DNA of 64,000 bases from Candidatus Thiosymbion ectosymbiont of Catanema sp. Cochon2018 (GTDB lineage Bacteria; Pseudomonadota; Gammaproteobacteria; Chromatiales; Chromatiaceae): assembly GCA_011392765.1 (NCBI GenBank), contig WYCW01000003.1, positions 540,465-604,464 of the forward strand. Reading direction: 5' to 3'. The first letter of the stretch is position 1; each line of letters opens with the position of its first letter. The translations under genes and the position numbers were made by a program. Positions 41,618 to 50,489 of this stretch are shown here, one piece after another. The notes below the pieces were generated by a model. It ran no database searches, had not been told where the DNA came from, and saw only the letters and a program-made list of their open reading frames with translations.

Positions 41618-42802
41618 ATGAGCACCCCGGACGAGTTCGAATTTGCCACCCGCGCCATCCGCACCGGGCACCACCGGACGCCGGAGGGTGAGCATGGAGA
41701 ACCCATTTTCACTACCTCCAGCTACGTCTTCAGCAATGCCCGTCAGGCAGCGGCCCGCTTTAGTAACGATGAACCCGGCAACATCTACTCCCGGTTCACC
41801 AACCCGACCGTGTCTGCCTTCGAGGAACGGCTGGCGGCCATGGAGGGGGGAGAATGCTGCGTCGCGACCGCCTCGGGCATGTCCGCGATTCTGAGCCTGT
41901 GCCTGGGGCTGCTGAAGGCGGGGGACCGGATCGTCTCTTCCCGCGGTATCTTCGGTGCCACCACCGTCCTGTTCAATAAATATCTGGCCCGCTTCGGGAT
42001 CGAGACCAGCTTCGTCCCCTTGGCGGAGCCGGGCGCCTGGGAGAAGGCCCTCGGTCCTGATACCCGGTTGCTGTTTCTGGAGACACCCTCGAACCCCCTG
42101 ACCGAGATGGCGGACCTCCGGACCCTGGCCAATCTCGCTCATGCCCATGACTGTCTATTGGTGGTGGACAACTGCTTCTGCACCCCGGCCCTGCAACGTC
42201 CCCTGACTCTGGGGGCGGATCTGGTGATGCACTCCGCCACCAAGTATCTGGATGGGCAGGGCCGGTGTGTCGGTGGTGCCGTGATCGGCGACCGCAAGCT
42301 GGTGGGTGAGGAGGTCTTCGGCGTGCTGCGTACCGCCGGTCCTTCCATGAGCCCCTTCAATGCCTGGGTCTTCCTCAAGGGGCTGGAGACCCTGGAACTG
42401 CGGATGTTGGCCCATGCGCGCAATGCCCAGACGCTTGCCGAGTGGCTTGAAAAACAAGCCGGCGTAGTCAGGGTCTTCTATCCGGGGCTCGACTCCCACC
42501 CCCAGCATCACCTGATCGGAACCCAGCAACGCACCGGGGGCGGGATCGTGACCTTCGAGGTCCGCGGCGGCAGAGAGGCGGCGTGGCGGGTCATCGACGC
42601 GACGCGACTGCTCTCGATCACGGCGAATCTGGGAGACACCAAGACCACCATCACCCATCCCGCCACTACCACCCATGGCCGCCTTACCGATGAAGAACGA
42701 GAGGCGGCGGGGATCAGCGAAGGTCTGATCCGAATCGCCGTCGGTCTGGAAGCGATCGAGGACATTAAAGCCGATCTGGCGCGGGGGCTTGCTATCCTAT
42801 GA
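41618..42802 (+). CDS. metZ: O-succinylhomoserine sulfhydrylase
   Basis: A 394-residue PLP enzyme of the Cys/Met metabolism family that makes homocysteine from O-succinylhomoserine and sulfide. The PLP lysine is in MHSATKYLDGQGRCVGGAVI; SRFTNPTVSAFEERLAAMEG and ETPSNPLTEMADL are conserved. I chose MSTPDEFEFATRAIRTG at 41618 over a start 21 bases upstream. It follows purF in many gammaproteobacteria; its GC-rich composition marks the return to core DNA. Confidence 0.94.
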   Translation: MSTPDEFEFATRAIRTGHHRTPEGEHGEPIFTTSSYVFSNARQAAARFSNDEPGNIYSRFTNPTVSAFEERLAAMEGGECCVATASGMSAILSLCLGLLKAGDRIVSSRGIFGATTVLFNKYLARFGIETSFVPLAEPGAWEKALGPDTRLLFLETPSNPLTEMADLRTLANLAHAHDCLLVVDNCFCTPALQRPLTLGADLVMHSATKYLDGQGRCVGGAVIGDRKLVGEEVFGVLRTAGPSMSPFNAWVFLKGLETLELRMLAHARNAQTLAEWLEKQAGVVRVFYPGLDSHPQHHLIGTQQRTGGGIVTFEVRGGREAAWRVIDATRLLSITANLGDTKTTITHPATTTHGRLTDEEREAAGISEGLIRIAVGLEAIEDIKADLARGLAIL

Positions 42803-42821
42803 GGGTGGGCCAATCCGGGCC

Positions 42822-42877
42822 GGGAGCACCTGCATCCTGCCGGCAAGCTAATTTGCCGGCAGGATGCCGGCGCTCCC
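42822..42877. terminator. strong hairpin after metZ
   Basis: GCATCCTGCCGGCAA pairs with TTGCCGGCAGGATGC around a short loop, extended by GGGAGC and GCTCCC outside. There is no U-tract, so it may be a REP-type element that stops or protects transcripts. A related half, GGCAGGATGCCGGCGCTCCC, occurs near 58010. Confidence 0.55.
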
Positions 42878-42914
42878 AGTGGCGTGCCCAACGCCCATAT
42901 CCACTCGGATCTAA

Positions 42915-43073
42915 GTGTCAAGTCCTGTTCAGGTACTTGCAAGCTCCATAGAAAAGGCTGAGAGAGAAATCTCATTGCTTGAAGATGAGAAAGCACGAAT
43001 CTCGGTAGAGATAGAGATTAAGAAAGAGATTGAGAAAAGGAATAACCAGCCTGATAATAGAGAGTATTCCTAA
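42915..43073 (+). pseudogene. short coiled-coil frame, probably part of a frameshifted gene
   Basis: From a GTG the frame reads PVQVLASSIEKAEREISLLE, DEKARISVEIEIKKEIEKRN and stops at 43073, all helical and charged. From about 43030 another frame continues with GITSLIIESIPKDGKGSKTV and LGVTSDRLHRKTKGLEESSA up to the hisC start. They look like two halves of one broken gene of unknown family; AT-rich against hisC. Confidence 0.35.
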
Positions 43074-43243
43074 AGACGGAAAGGGCTCAAAAACCGTAAG
43101 TATTGCATCACTTGAAGCAAAACTCGGGGTCACAAGTGATCGACTTCACAGAAAAACGAAGGGTCTTGAGGAAAGTTCAGCACTGTTGCGAAAAGTTCAG
43201 GAAGATGCATTTATTACTACTGAGGTGATGCGAGGCGTTATCT

Positions 43244-44320
43244 ATGCCCAAACTGCTCGAACGCCTGATCCGCCCGGAGATTCGGAACCTCGATACCTAC
43301 CAGGTCCCGGATGCTACTGGCCTCATCAAGCTGGATGCGATGGAGAACCCCTATATCTGGCCCGAGGGGTTGCGTCATGAGTGGCTGGAGGCGTTACGGG
43401 CAGTCCATCTGAACCGCTATCCGGATCCTCAGGGGAGCGAGCTCCGGGTGGTGCTGCGGGCGTCCATGGGTATTCCGGATACGATGGGGTTGCTGCTGGG
43501 CAATGGCTCGGACGAGTTGATCCAGATGTCGGCGCTGGCGGTGGCACAACCCGGACGTGGGATGCTGTCCGTGGATCCGGGCTTTGTCATGTACCGGATG
43601 ATCGCCCTGTTTGCCGGTATGGAGTACGTCGGCGTTCCGCTCCTCGCCGGGGATTTCTCCCTCGACCTGCCGGCGCTGCTAACAGCCCTGGCAAGGGAGC
43701 AGCCGGTCCTCGTCTTCCTCGCCTATCCCAACAACCCGACCGGGAACCGGTTTGATGCCGATGCCGTTGTACGCATCATCGAGGCGGCGCCGGGTCTGGT
43801 CGTCGTCGACGAGGCATACGCCCCCTTCACGGATCACAGCTTCCTGCCGCGCCTCGGGGAATGGCCCAACCTGGTGGTGATGCGCACCCTCTCCAAGATG
43901 GGCCTGGCCGGGCTGCGGCTCGGCTATCTGGCCGGTCCCACCGAGATACTCGCCGAGATCGACAAGACCCGACTGCCCTACAATACCGACGTGCTGACCC
44001 AGGTGAGCGCCGCCTTCGCCCTGCGTCACCGGGAGGTTCTCGACGAGCAGACGCGATGGATCCGCGCGGAACGTTCCCGTTTGTTTACCGATCTGTCCGG
44101 TCTGGATGGGGTCTACCCGTATCCCAGTGAGACCAATTTTATCTTGTTACGGGTGCCCGCCGGTCGGGCGAGTGAGATCTTCGAGTCCCTCAAGCGTGGT
44201 GGCGTACTGGTCAAGAACCTCGCTGGTACCCAGCCACTGCTCGAGGACTGCCTGCGGGTGACGGTGGGGCGTCCCGAGGAAAACGATGCCTTCTTCGCTG
44301 CCCTCGAATCGGCCATCTAG
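43244..44320 (+). CDS. hisC: histidinol-phosphate aminotransferase
   Basis: A 358-residue PLP aminotransferase of histidine synthesis (imidazole acetol-phosphate to histidinol-phosphate). The PLP lysine lies in MRTLSKMGLAGLRLGYLAG; LGNGSDELIQMSALAV, FLAYPNNPTGNRFDAD and VVVDEAYAPF are typical. The ATG at 43244 is the family start. Frame intact. Confidence 0.95.
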   Translation: MPKLLERLIRPEIRNLDTYQVPDATGLIKLDAMENPYIWPEGLRHEWLEALRAVHLNRYPDPQGSELRVVLRASMGIPDTMGLLLGNGSDELIQMSALAVAQPGRGMLSVDPGFVMYRMIALFAGMEYVGVPLLAGDFSLDLPALLTALAREQPVLVFLAYPNNPTGNRFDADAVVRIIEAAPGLVVVDEAYAPFTDHSFLPRLGEWPNLVVMRTLSKMGLAGLRLGYLAGPTEILAEIDKTRLPYNTDVLTQVSAAFALRHREVLDEQTRWIRAERSRLFTDLSGLDGVYPYPSETNFILLRVPAGRASEIFESLKRGGVLVKNLAGTQPLLEDCLRVTVGRPEENDAFFAALESAI

Positions 44321-44378
44321 TACAGATGCTCTCAACTACCAATAATATTGAGCCAGCAGGCTCTCCACGGAAAAGCTA

Positions 44379-44484
44379 GCCGCAAATAAACGCAAATGGG
44401 CCGCAAATCAACGTCAATGAACCAGGAAACATCGATGATGGCGAGCCAATCTCGACCGATTTGCGTTAATTTGCGTTCATTGGC
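44379..44484. repeat. periodic palindrome after hisC
   Basis: The left arm repeats CGCAAATAAA, CGCAAATGGG, CGCAAATCAA; the right arm has TTTGCGTTAATTTGCGTTCA. It belongs to the same class as 14766-14879. It lies 58 bases after hisC. Confidence 0.75.
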
Positions 44485-44542
44485 AAAGAACTCCCCTGAG
44501 AAGAACCGAGCCGATGCTATCAGTACTTCGGTACTGCTGTAA

Positions 44543-44831
44543 CTAGGATTCCTTGAATGACCAGATTTTGTGCAAATGAGTCAAATTTCGCAAACATCTA
44601 ACCTCTCTCGTTGTCGTGATCGTGATCGAAGCCGCCGTAGGAGAGACAGAATACTTTCGCCGATCGTGGCATCCAGAGGTCCCGGCCAAGTGCCGGGTCG
44701 AAACCCGTAGCCATCAGGTTTTCCATGCCCGCTTTGCCTTGCGTCTCCGATTACGACTACGATCACGGTTCCGTTTTCGATCGCGAGATAGCGATGATCA
44801 CGCCTCGTCGGTCTGAGGCAATGCCTCGTTA
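44543..44831. mobile_element. CTAG-bounded repeat element, copy 1
   Basis: A 289-base stretch, CTAGGATTCCTTGAATGACC to GGTCTGAGGCAATGCCTCGT, about 88% identical to 48820-49121. It holds runs of CGTGATCGTGATCG and CGATTACGACTACGATCACG that fold on each other. No coding potential. Copy 2 is inserted in the flank of a Uma2 gene. Confidence 0.75.
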
Positions 44832-45008
44832 GCCGTTGGGAATATATCCCAAGATCGGATTATCCAACTCCGGCTTCCGAACCAGAGCACTTTGGAGCCC
44901 GCGTAAGGCGGATAAGCCTGTGCCATCCACCGTATGCCAGCCACCTCCGTTGCCCTGACCTGCCCTGACCTACGGGTTCCCTGGGTTTCGGGATGGTTGA
45001 GCCCTTTC

Positions 45009-45422
45009 CTACGCGGCTTCGGCGAAGTCTACGGACAGCTCCTGCATTACGCGGTTGCGCATGACTTCCTCTTTCACTAAACGCACCGCCCGATCCGGGA
45101 ACTCCTTGACGATTTCGTCGAGGATTTCCGCCAAACGGATCACGCCGGAACGTTCGATGCCCAACCGGTTGAAGAGGTGACACACACCCTTAATGGTGAA
45201 CCCTGCGTACTCCAGGGTTTCGGCATGCATGGGCTTCAGGATCGTGAAGATGCGGCTCAGGCGCTCCTCTGCAAGGCTGCAATCCCGGATCTGCACGCGG
45301 ATGCAGTCCAGGTGCTTGTCGTAGTAAGCGAAGGGCCTGAATTCTTGGAAATTCTCAGCGACAAAAGCCCGGAGCGACTCCGGACTCACCGTTTCTTGTG
45401 CTGCTGCCGTCGCGTGCATCAT
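45009..45422 (-). CDS. hypothetical protein, second gene of a pair
   Basis: A 137-residue soluble protein. It has FRPFAYYDKHLDCIRVQIRD, EERLSRIFTILKPMHAETLE and YAGFTIKGVCHLFNRLGIER. The start overlaps the upstream gene stop (ATGA). I have seen this pair as co-occurring conserved hypotheticals but know no function. Confidence 0.65.
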   Translation of the reverse strand: MMHATAAAQETVSPESLRAFVAENFQEFRPFAYYDKHLDCIRVQIRDCSLAEERLSRIFTILKPMHAETLEYAGFTIKGVCHLFNRLGIERSGVIRLAEILDEIVKEFPDRAVRLVKEEVMRNRVMQELSVDFAEAA

Positions 45423-46003
45423 TCTCCCCTGGTCCACAGTTTCTCGGTGTATCTATCGACCCAGTGTATCGGGGCTTCAGCAAGCCCCGCATCTTCATCC
45501 ACCCAGTTCCAGTGATGAATCCAGCCAGCGACTTCCGGAAAAGGTTCTTTGTGCCTTGTGTTCGGGCTGATGATCACCGCGAACACCTTGCCGGCTGGAA
45601 CTTCGCGGCGCATTGGATGGCCCTCTGGCCCGCCCGTCCACTCGAAATCGAAAGCCGGTTTTCGCGTGTAGACGAGCTTGCCCTCATCGCCCTGCATGCT
45701 TTCGCTGTCGTCGCAGTAGAGCGGGCGTTCCAGCCCTTTGAAGATGTGCCGCGTCAAGATCAGGCCCGGGATCACCAGTTCGTAGAACTGCGCAATCGCG
45801 GTGATTTGCCCTCGCGCGCCGTATCGCTGCAGGTCTACCGCCAGCATCCCGAACTGGGCTTCACGTACGGTACGAGGCATTCCCTCGATGGAATGCCCGT
45901 CTATTAAAAAGACCCGCTTGCCTTGCCGAACGATGGTATTGATGGGCCGGTTCCTCCATGCTTCGGTTTCCCGCGCGGTTCCACCTGTTGCAGGACAGGC
46001 CAA
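45419..46003 (-). CDS. hypothetical protein, first gene of a pair
   Basis: A 194-residue protein. RNRPINTIVRQGKRVFLIDG, TVREAQFGMLAVDLQRYGAR, KVFAVIISPNTRHKEPFPEV and AGWIHHWNWVDEDAGLAEAP are well-ordered segments of a conserved protein. No catalytic motif identified. It overlaps the next gene and forms an operon with it. Confidence 0.65.
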   Translation of the reverse strand: MACPATGGTARETEAWRNRPINTIVRQGKRVFLIDGHSIEGMPRTVREAQFGMLAVDLQRYGARGQITAIAQFYELVIPGLILTRHIFKGLERPLYCDDSESMQGDEGKLVYTRKPAFDFEWTGGPEGHPMRREVPAGKVFAVIISPNTRHKEPFPEVAGWIHHWNWVDEDAGLAEAPIHWVDRYTEKLWTRGE

Positions 46004-46071
46004 TAGGCCATTACCAATTAACTATTTATTATGCGCTTAACTACGGATTCGTCAAGCCTTTTTCCTGCTCG

Positions 46072-48750
46072 CTACAAATCCAGCCAAGTCTCGAAGACTT
46101 CCGGATCGTCAGGTGAGATCTTGCGGTGGAAACCCATGGCGCCGATCATCGAGAGCATGGTCGGGTTATTACACAGCACATGGCCTGTGAGTTTGCGGAT
46201 CCCCCGCGAGCGACAGTAATCGATCATCTTGCCCATGAGCTTGCGCCCCAGTCCCGTTCCCTTCAGATCCGAGCGTACGATGATGGAGTATTCGGCGACC
46301 TGGTTGTCGGGATCCGCGATCGTCCGCACTTCACCCAGAGTCTCCGGTTTGCCGCTCGCATCGGGGGCGGTGGCGATGAACGCCATCTCCCGGTCGTAGT
46401 CGATCTGGGTGAAGCGGGCCAACACCGGGTGGTGGAACCTGCGGAAAGATCCGAAGAAGCGCATCTGGATGTCTTCGGGGCGGAGCTTGGAGAAAAAGAC
46501 CGCGTGTTCCGGCTCGTCTTCCGGGCGGATGGGTCGTAGCTGCACTATGGGCCCGGTCTTGAGGGCGAAGTCTTCCTCGAGCATCTGAGGATAGGGGCGA
46601 ATCGCCAGACGCTGATGGAGAGGTGGGGATTGTGCCCACAGGCGAATGCTGGTCTCGACGGCCAGCACATCCTGGTCGTCCGCGACGAGTGGATTGATCG
46701 AGACCTCGGCGATGTGTGGGATATCGACGATCAGGTGCGAGAGTTTGACGAGGGTCAGGCAGATGGCGTCGATATTCGCCGCCTTGTGGCCGTGATAGCC
46801 CCGCAGAACGCTATAGATCCGGGTCCGCGACATGAGCTCCCGCGCCAGGTGCATGTTCAGCGGCGGCAATGCTACAGCCTGGTCGCCGATGATGTCCGCC
46901 GCGGAGCCGCCCTGGCCGAACAGGATAACGGGGCCGAAGACGGGGTCTGAAATAACACCCGCCATCAGCTCCTGGCTGTCGGGGCGTTGCACCATCTTCT
47001 GCACCGAGAATCCATCGACATAGGCCTCCGGGAACAGCCGCTGCAGCCTCGACCGGATGCGCTGCTCCGCTTCCGCCACCGCCTGGGGCGTGTCCAGGTC
47101 GAGGACCACACCGCCGACGTCCAAGCGGTTGGCAATGTCGGGAGAGATGAGCTTGACGGCGACCGGAAAGCCGAGCGACTCAGCCAACTGCGTGGCCTGG
47201 GCCGGCGACCTGGCGATGCGGGTAGGGACCGTCGGTAAGTCGTATGCCGTCAGAACCACCTTGGCCTCGGGGTCAGCCATGACGGTTTTCCCCTCGGCCA
47301 AGGTCTTGTGCACGGCGTTTCGTGCCACCTCCGTGTCGGGTACGAATGTCCGGGGCACCGAGCGGGGGGTCTGTATCAGTAGCTCCTGGTTTTGGCGGTA
47401 ACGCACCCGGTGCAGGAACGCCCGTACCGCGATTCCCGGTGATTCATAGCTCGGAATGTCGGCCCGTGCGAACAGGTTGCGCGCCGGCGACACCGCTTCC
47501 TCTCCGATCCAACAGGTCAGGACATTGCCGCCGGTCTCCGCTGCGGCTCGGGCTACCGCCTCGGCCGCCGCAATGCCGGACGCCACGGCGGTCGGGGTGT
47601 GCAGGACCAGAATCGTGTCAACCTCCCGGGCCGCGAGCAGGATCCGCAGGACGTCGAAATAGCGCTCGCCGGCGGCGTCGACCCGGATGTTTACCGGGTT
47701 GTCGCGGGACCACACCACCGGGAGTACGGCATCGAGCTTCCTCAAGGTCTCGTCGGTGAGACGCGTAAGGCTGCCACCGCCCCGGTTCAGGGAATCGATG
47801 GCCATGGTTCCGATCCCATCGCTGTTGGTCACGATCGTCAGCTCGTCGCTCCTGAGCGGACCCGAGCGGGCCAGGGTCTCCACGGCCGCGAACAGCTCCT
47901 CCGTGTCGAGCACCTGGAGCATACCGGCGCGCCGAAAGGCTGCTGCGTAAACCGCATCCGATCGGACCCCGGCGTAGGCTTGGGCTGCGCCGACGAGGCC
48001 GGCCTCCGGATTACCTTTGGCCTTGACGATGAGTACCGGCTTGTTGCGGGCGGCCGCCCGCGCCGCCGACATGAATCCGCGCGGATGGATGAGCCTTTTC
48101 ATGAACAGCAGGATCGCCCTGGTGGACGGCTCCATGCTCAGGAAATCGATCACCTCGGCGAATCCCACATCGGCACATTCGCCCAGCGCGACGAAGTGTG
48201 AGAAGCCGATACCCTTGGCGCAGGCCCAGTCGAGGATGCCGGTACACATTCCACCCGACTGAGAGACGAAGGCAATCTTGCCGGGCAGTGCCGAGCGATG
48301 GGAAAAGCTGGCATTCAGGCCGCTGCCCGGAACGACCAGGCCAAAGGAATTCGGCCCCAGAATCCGCAGGTCATAGCGCCGCGCGGTCGCCAGCATGGCC
48401 TCTACCGTCGTTCCTTCACGATCGTCACCCATGCTGGACATGCCGGTCGTCAGGACGATCACCGCCCGCGTTCCCCGTTCGCCGAGCGCGCTCACCAGCG
48501 AGGGCACGGGTTCCGGTGGGGTACCGATGATTGCCAGCTCCGGTGTCATCGGCAGGTCGGCAAGGCTCGGATAGGCCAGTACCCCACCCACGGACTTGAA
48601 TCTTCGGGTAACCGGCATGATGGGACCGTCGAAGCCCCCATGCAGGAGGTTTTGGGTGACCACGGTGCCGATGCGCCCCGGCTCCTGCGAAGCCCCGATG
48701 AAGGCAATCGATTGGGGACGAAAGAAGGAATCGAGGTGGCGTAGGCTCAT
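46072..48750 (-). CDS. NDP-forming acyl-CoA synthetase-like/GNAT fusion, probable protein lysine acetyltransferase
   Basis: An 892-residue protein in the order CoA-binding domain (FRPQSIAFIGASQEPGRIGT), CoA-ligase domain (FVSQSGGMCTGILDWA), ATP-grasp-like domain (about 490-700), and a C-terminal GNAT domain (MAFIATAPDASGKPETLGEV, SDLKGTGLGRKLMGKMIDYC). This is the layout of PatZ/Pka-type enzymes that acetylate lysines, such as in acetyl-CoA synthetase. Where active ADP-forming ligases have a catalytic His (SHTG), this one reads AQAYAG, so ligase activity is probably lost and the GNAT part does the work. Confidence 0.88.
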   Translation of the reverse strand: MSLRHLDSFFRPQSIAFIGASQEPGRIGTVVTQNLLHGGFDGPIMPVTRRFKSVGGVLAYPSLADLPMTPELAIIGTPPEPVPSLVSALGERGTRAVIVLTTGMSSMGDDREGTTVEAMLATARRYDLRILGPNSFGLVVPGSGLNASFSHRSALPGKIAFVSQSGGMCTGILDWACAKGIGFSHFVALGECADVGFAEVIDFLSMEPSTRAILLFMKRLIHPRGFMSAARAAARNKPVLIVKAKGNPEAGLVGAAQAYAGVRSDAVYAAAFRRAGMLQVLDTEELFAAVETLARSGPLRSDELTIVTNSDGIGTMAIDSLNRGGGSLTRLTDETLRKLDAVLPVVWSRDNPVNIRVDAAGERYFDVLRILLAAREVDTILVLHTPTAVASGIAAAEAVARAAAETGGNVLTCWIGEEAVSPARNLFARADIPSYESPGIAVRAFLHRVRYRQNQELLIQTPRSVPRTFVPDTEVARNAVHKTLAEGKTVMADPEAKVVLTAYDLPTVPTRIARSPAQATQLAESLGFPVAVKLISPDIANRLDVGGVVLDLDTPQAVAEAEQRIRSRLQRLFPEAYVDGFSVQKMVQRPDSQELMAGVISDPVFGPVILFGQGGSAADIIGDQAVALPPLNMHLARELMSRTRIYSVLRGYHGHKAANIDAICLTLVKLSHLIVDIPHIAEVSINPLVADDQDVLAVETSIRLWAQSPPLHQRLAIRPYPQMLEEDFALKTGPIVQLRPIRPEDEPEHAVFFSKLRPEDIQMRFFGSFRRFHHPVLARFTQIDYDREMAFIATAPDASGKPETLGEVRTIADPDNQVAEYSIIVRSDLKGTGLGRKLMGKMIDYCRSRGIRKLTGHVLCNNPTMLSMIGAMGFHRKISPDDPEVFETWLDL

Positions 48751-48819
48751 ACGTTTGGAGGCTGTCTGAAAACTAACACATTGATTTTAATCGGTAGCAA
48801 CGCATATCGAGGACAGCCA

Positions 48820-49121
48820 CTAGGATTCCTTGAATGACCGGATTTTGTGCAAATGAGTCAAATTTCGCAAACGTCTAACCCCTCTCGTTGTCGTGATCGT
48901 GATCGTAGTCGAAGCCACCGTAGGAGGGACAGCATTCTTTCGCAGTTCGTGGTCTCCGGAGGTCCCGGTCAGGTACCGGGTCGAAACCCGTAGCCATCAG
49001 GTTTTCCGTGCCCGCTTTGCCTGGCGTCTCCGATTACGATCACGACCACGATCACGGTTCCGCTTTCGATAGCGATAGAGCGATGATCACGGCTCGTCGG
49101 TCTGAGGTGAAGCCTCGCTAG
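48820..49121. mobile_element. CTAG-bounded repeat element, copy 2
   Basis: A 302-base copy of 44543-44831. Its left flank, ATCGAGGACAGCCAC, and its right flank, GGCCGTCAGTGCACTCATCG, are joined without it near 26222-26250 beside Uma2 copy 1. That empty site defines both ends of the insertion. Confidence 0.75.
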
Positions 49122-49143
49122 GCCGTCAGTGCACTCATCGGTC

Positions 49144-49740
49144 TCAACGTTCGACAAGCCGCAATTGCTGCGGCAACCACAACCCCTTTAGGTCAATGGA
49201 CACAGCCTCGAACGGTGGTACGCAAACCTGGTCAGTGCCGGCAAAGCGACCAATCTCGATCCAGGTTCCGGCCTCAAGCTGATAGACCTCCAAGGTCTGC
49301 TCGACCGGATCAATCAGCCACGCATACCACACACCATAGCGCGCATACAGTGGCATCTTGTCCTGACGATCCTTCCGCTTGGTGGATGGAGATAGAATCT
49401 CGCAGACCCAATCAGGAACGACCTCGAAACGCTGATCTTCCGGCGGGCGGGGCATCCGCTCCTGCCGCCAACCCGCCAGGTCCGGCACCACCACCTCGCT
49501 ATTGCGCACAAAGTGGAGCTCCGGCTCATCGATAATCCACCAGCCACCAGGACCCCACCTGCCCTTTTGGAACGGACCCAGCAATTCAGCACCAAGCACC
49601 GAGCCGGCAATCGCGTGTGGGCCAGCAGGCCGCGGCTGGGTATGGAGCTGGCCGTTCAGGATTTCTCCGGTCACCCCCTCGGGTAGGGCCTCCAGGGCCT
49701 CATAGAGGGTTGGTCGATGTGCTGGTGCTGGTTGCATCAT
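49144..49740 (-). CDS. Uma2-family protein, copy 2
   Basis: A 198-residue PD-(D/E)XK-fold protein, about 80% identical to the gene at 26265. VPDWVCEILSPSTKRKDRQD and YARYGVWYAWLIDPVEQTLE are the same. I start it at MMQPAPAHRPTLYEALEALP (49740) in line with copy 1; the frame extends 17 codons further. Here residues 38-60 (AIAGSVLGAELLGPFQKGRW) look family-like, unlike copy 1. Confidence 0.85.
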   Translation of the reverse strand: MMQPAPAHRPTLYEALEALPEGVTGEILNGQLHTQPRPAGPHAIAGSVLGAELLGPFQKGRWGPGGWWIIDEPELHFVRNSEVVVPDLAGWRQERMPRPPEDQRFEVVPDWVCEILSPSTKRKDRQDKMPLYARYGVWYAWLIDPVEQTLEVYQLEAGTWIEIGRFAGTDQVCVPPFEAVSIDLKGLWLPQQLRLVER

Positions 49741-49862
49741 GGTTGTATCAAGATAAAAAAGGCTTTTTACCGGCACAAAAGGGACATCCATCTTAGCAAC
49801 AGGTCACAGCCGAGCGCGAATACCTCCAGGCAGCCTGCCGTACCACGGCTCGGAAATCAACC

Positions 49863-50013
49863 ACTATGGACTAAAGTCCATAGTATGGGTTGCGACTGAA
49901 AGTCGCTATTTCGGCTAAAGCCGACTGAAAGCCTCAGACTGAAAGTCAGTATATTTCGACTGAAAGTCGAGGTTTCGGCTTAAGCCGACTACAGCAAATG
50001 ACTGGAAGTCATT
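49863..50013. repeat. array of seven mini-hairpins beside a REP-type transposase
   Basis: In order: CTATGGACTAAAGTCCATAG, GCGACTGAAAGTCGC, CGGCTAAAGCCG, ACTGAAAGTCAGT, TCGACTGAAAGTCGA, TCGGCTTAAGCCGA, AATGACTGGAAGTCATT. Most share an inner ACT-(G)AA-AGT and differ in the outer stem bases, which still pair. An eighth, TTGCACTAAAGTGCA, lies at 50467-50480 on the far side of the transposase gene. These are candidate recognition hairpins. Confidence 0.85.
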
Positions 50014-50443
50014 CAACTCGAAACTCATCATCGTTATGGTTCGAATGTTTGTCGTGATGCTCTAGATATTCCTGGATCATTTCGTCGGTTACATGCCCGG
50101 AACTAAATGCCGCATAACCAATCGCCCAAAAGTGTTTTCCCCAATACACCTTCCCTAACTGGGGAAACTCATCCTGTATTTTTCTTGACGAACGTCCTTT
50201 GAAAATTCGAACCATCCCGCTAACACTCAGCTTTGGAGGATAGCTTACATAGCGGTGAACATGGTCCCTACTCACGCGACCTCTGATAATATGGATACCA
50301 TTTTGATCACATACTTGTCTGATGATCTCACGTGTGCGCAAACCCACTTCCTTTGTCAGTACCTTATATCTGTACTTGGTGATCCAGACAAGGTGCACCC
50401 TTAGGTCATGTACTGTATGCGATGATTTTCTGTAAGACCTCAT
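50009..50443 (-). CDS. IS200/REP-associated Y1 transposase
   Basis: A 144-residue HUH transposase. IHIIRGRVSRDHVHRYVSYP carries the H-x-H motif, and MIQEYLEHHDKH the catalytic Tyr. VHLVWITKYRYKVLTKEVGL is typical of the family. Its stop lies within the last mini-hairpin of the array. No TnpB is present; the arrangement resembles a REP-associated transposase with its REP hairpins. Confidence 0.85.
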   Translation of the reverse strand: MRSYRKSSHTVHDLRVHLVWITKYRYKVLTKEVGLRTREIIRQVCDQNGIHIIRGRVSRDHVHRYVSYPPKLSVSGMVRIFKGRSSRKIQDEFPQLGKVYWGKHFWAIGYAAFSSGHVTDEMIQEYLEHHDKHSNHNDDEFRVE

Positions 50444-50489
50444 GAATGAGAGTATACTAAAAGTCTTGCACTAAAGTGCATAGTTTTTA

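Noticed and set aside
44543..44831. Small RNA or protein gene in the GATC-rich repeat
   Set aside because: The frames are not conserved between the two copies and the periodic sequence explains the open stretches.
49863..50013. CRISPR array
   Set aside because: There is no constant repeat with unique spacers; each unit is a short hairpin with variable stem, and no cas gene is near.
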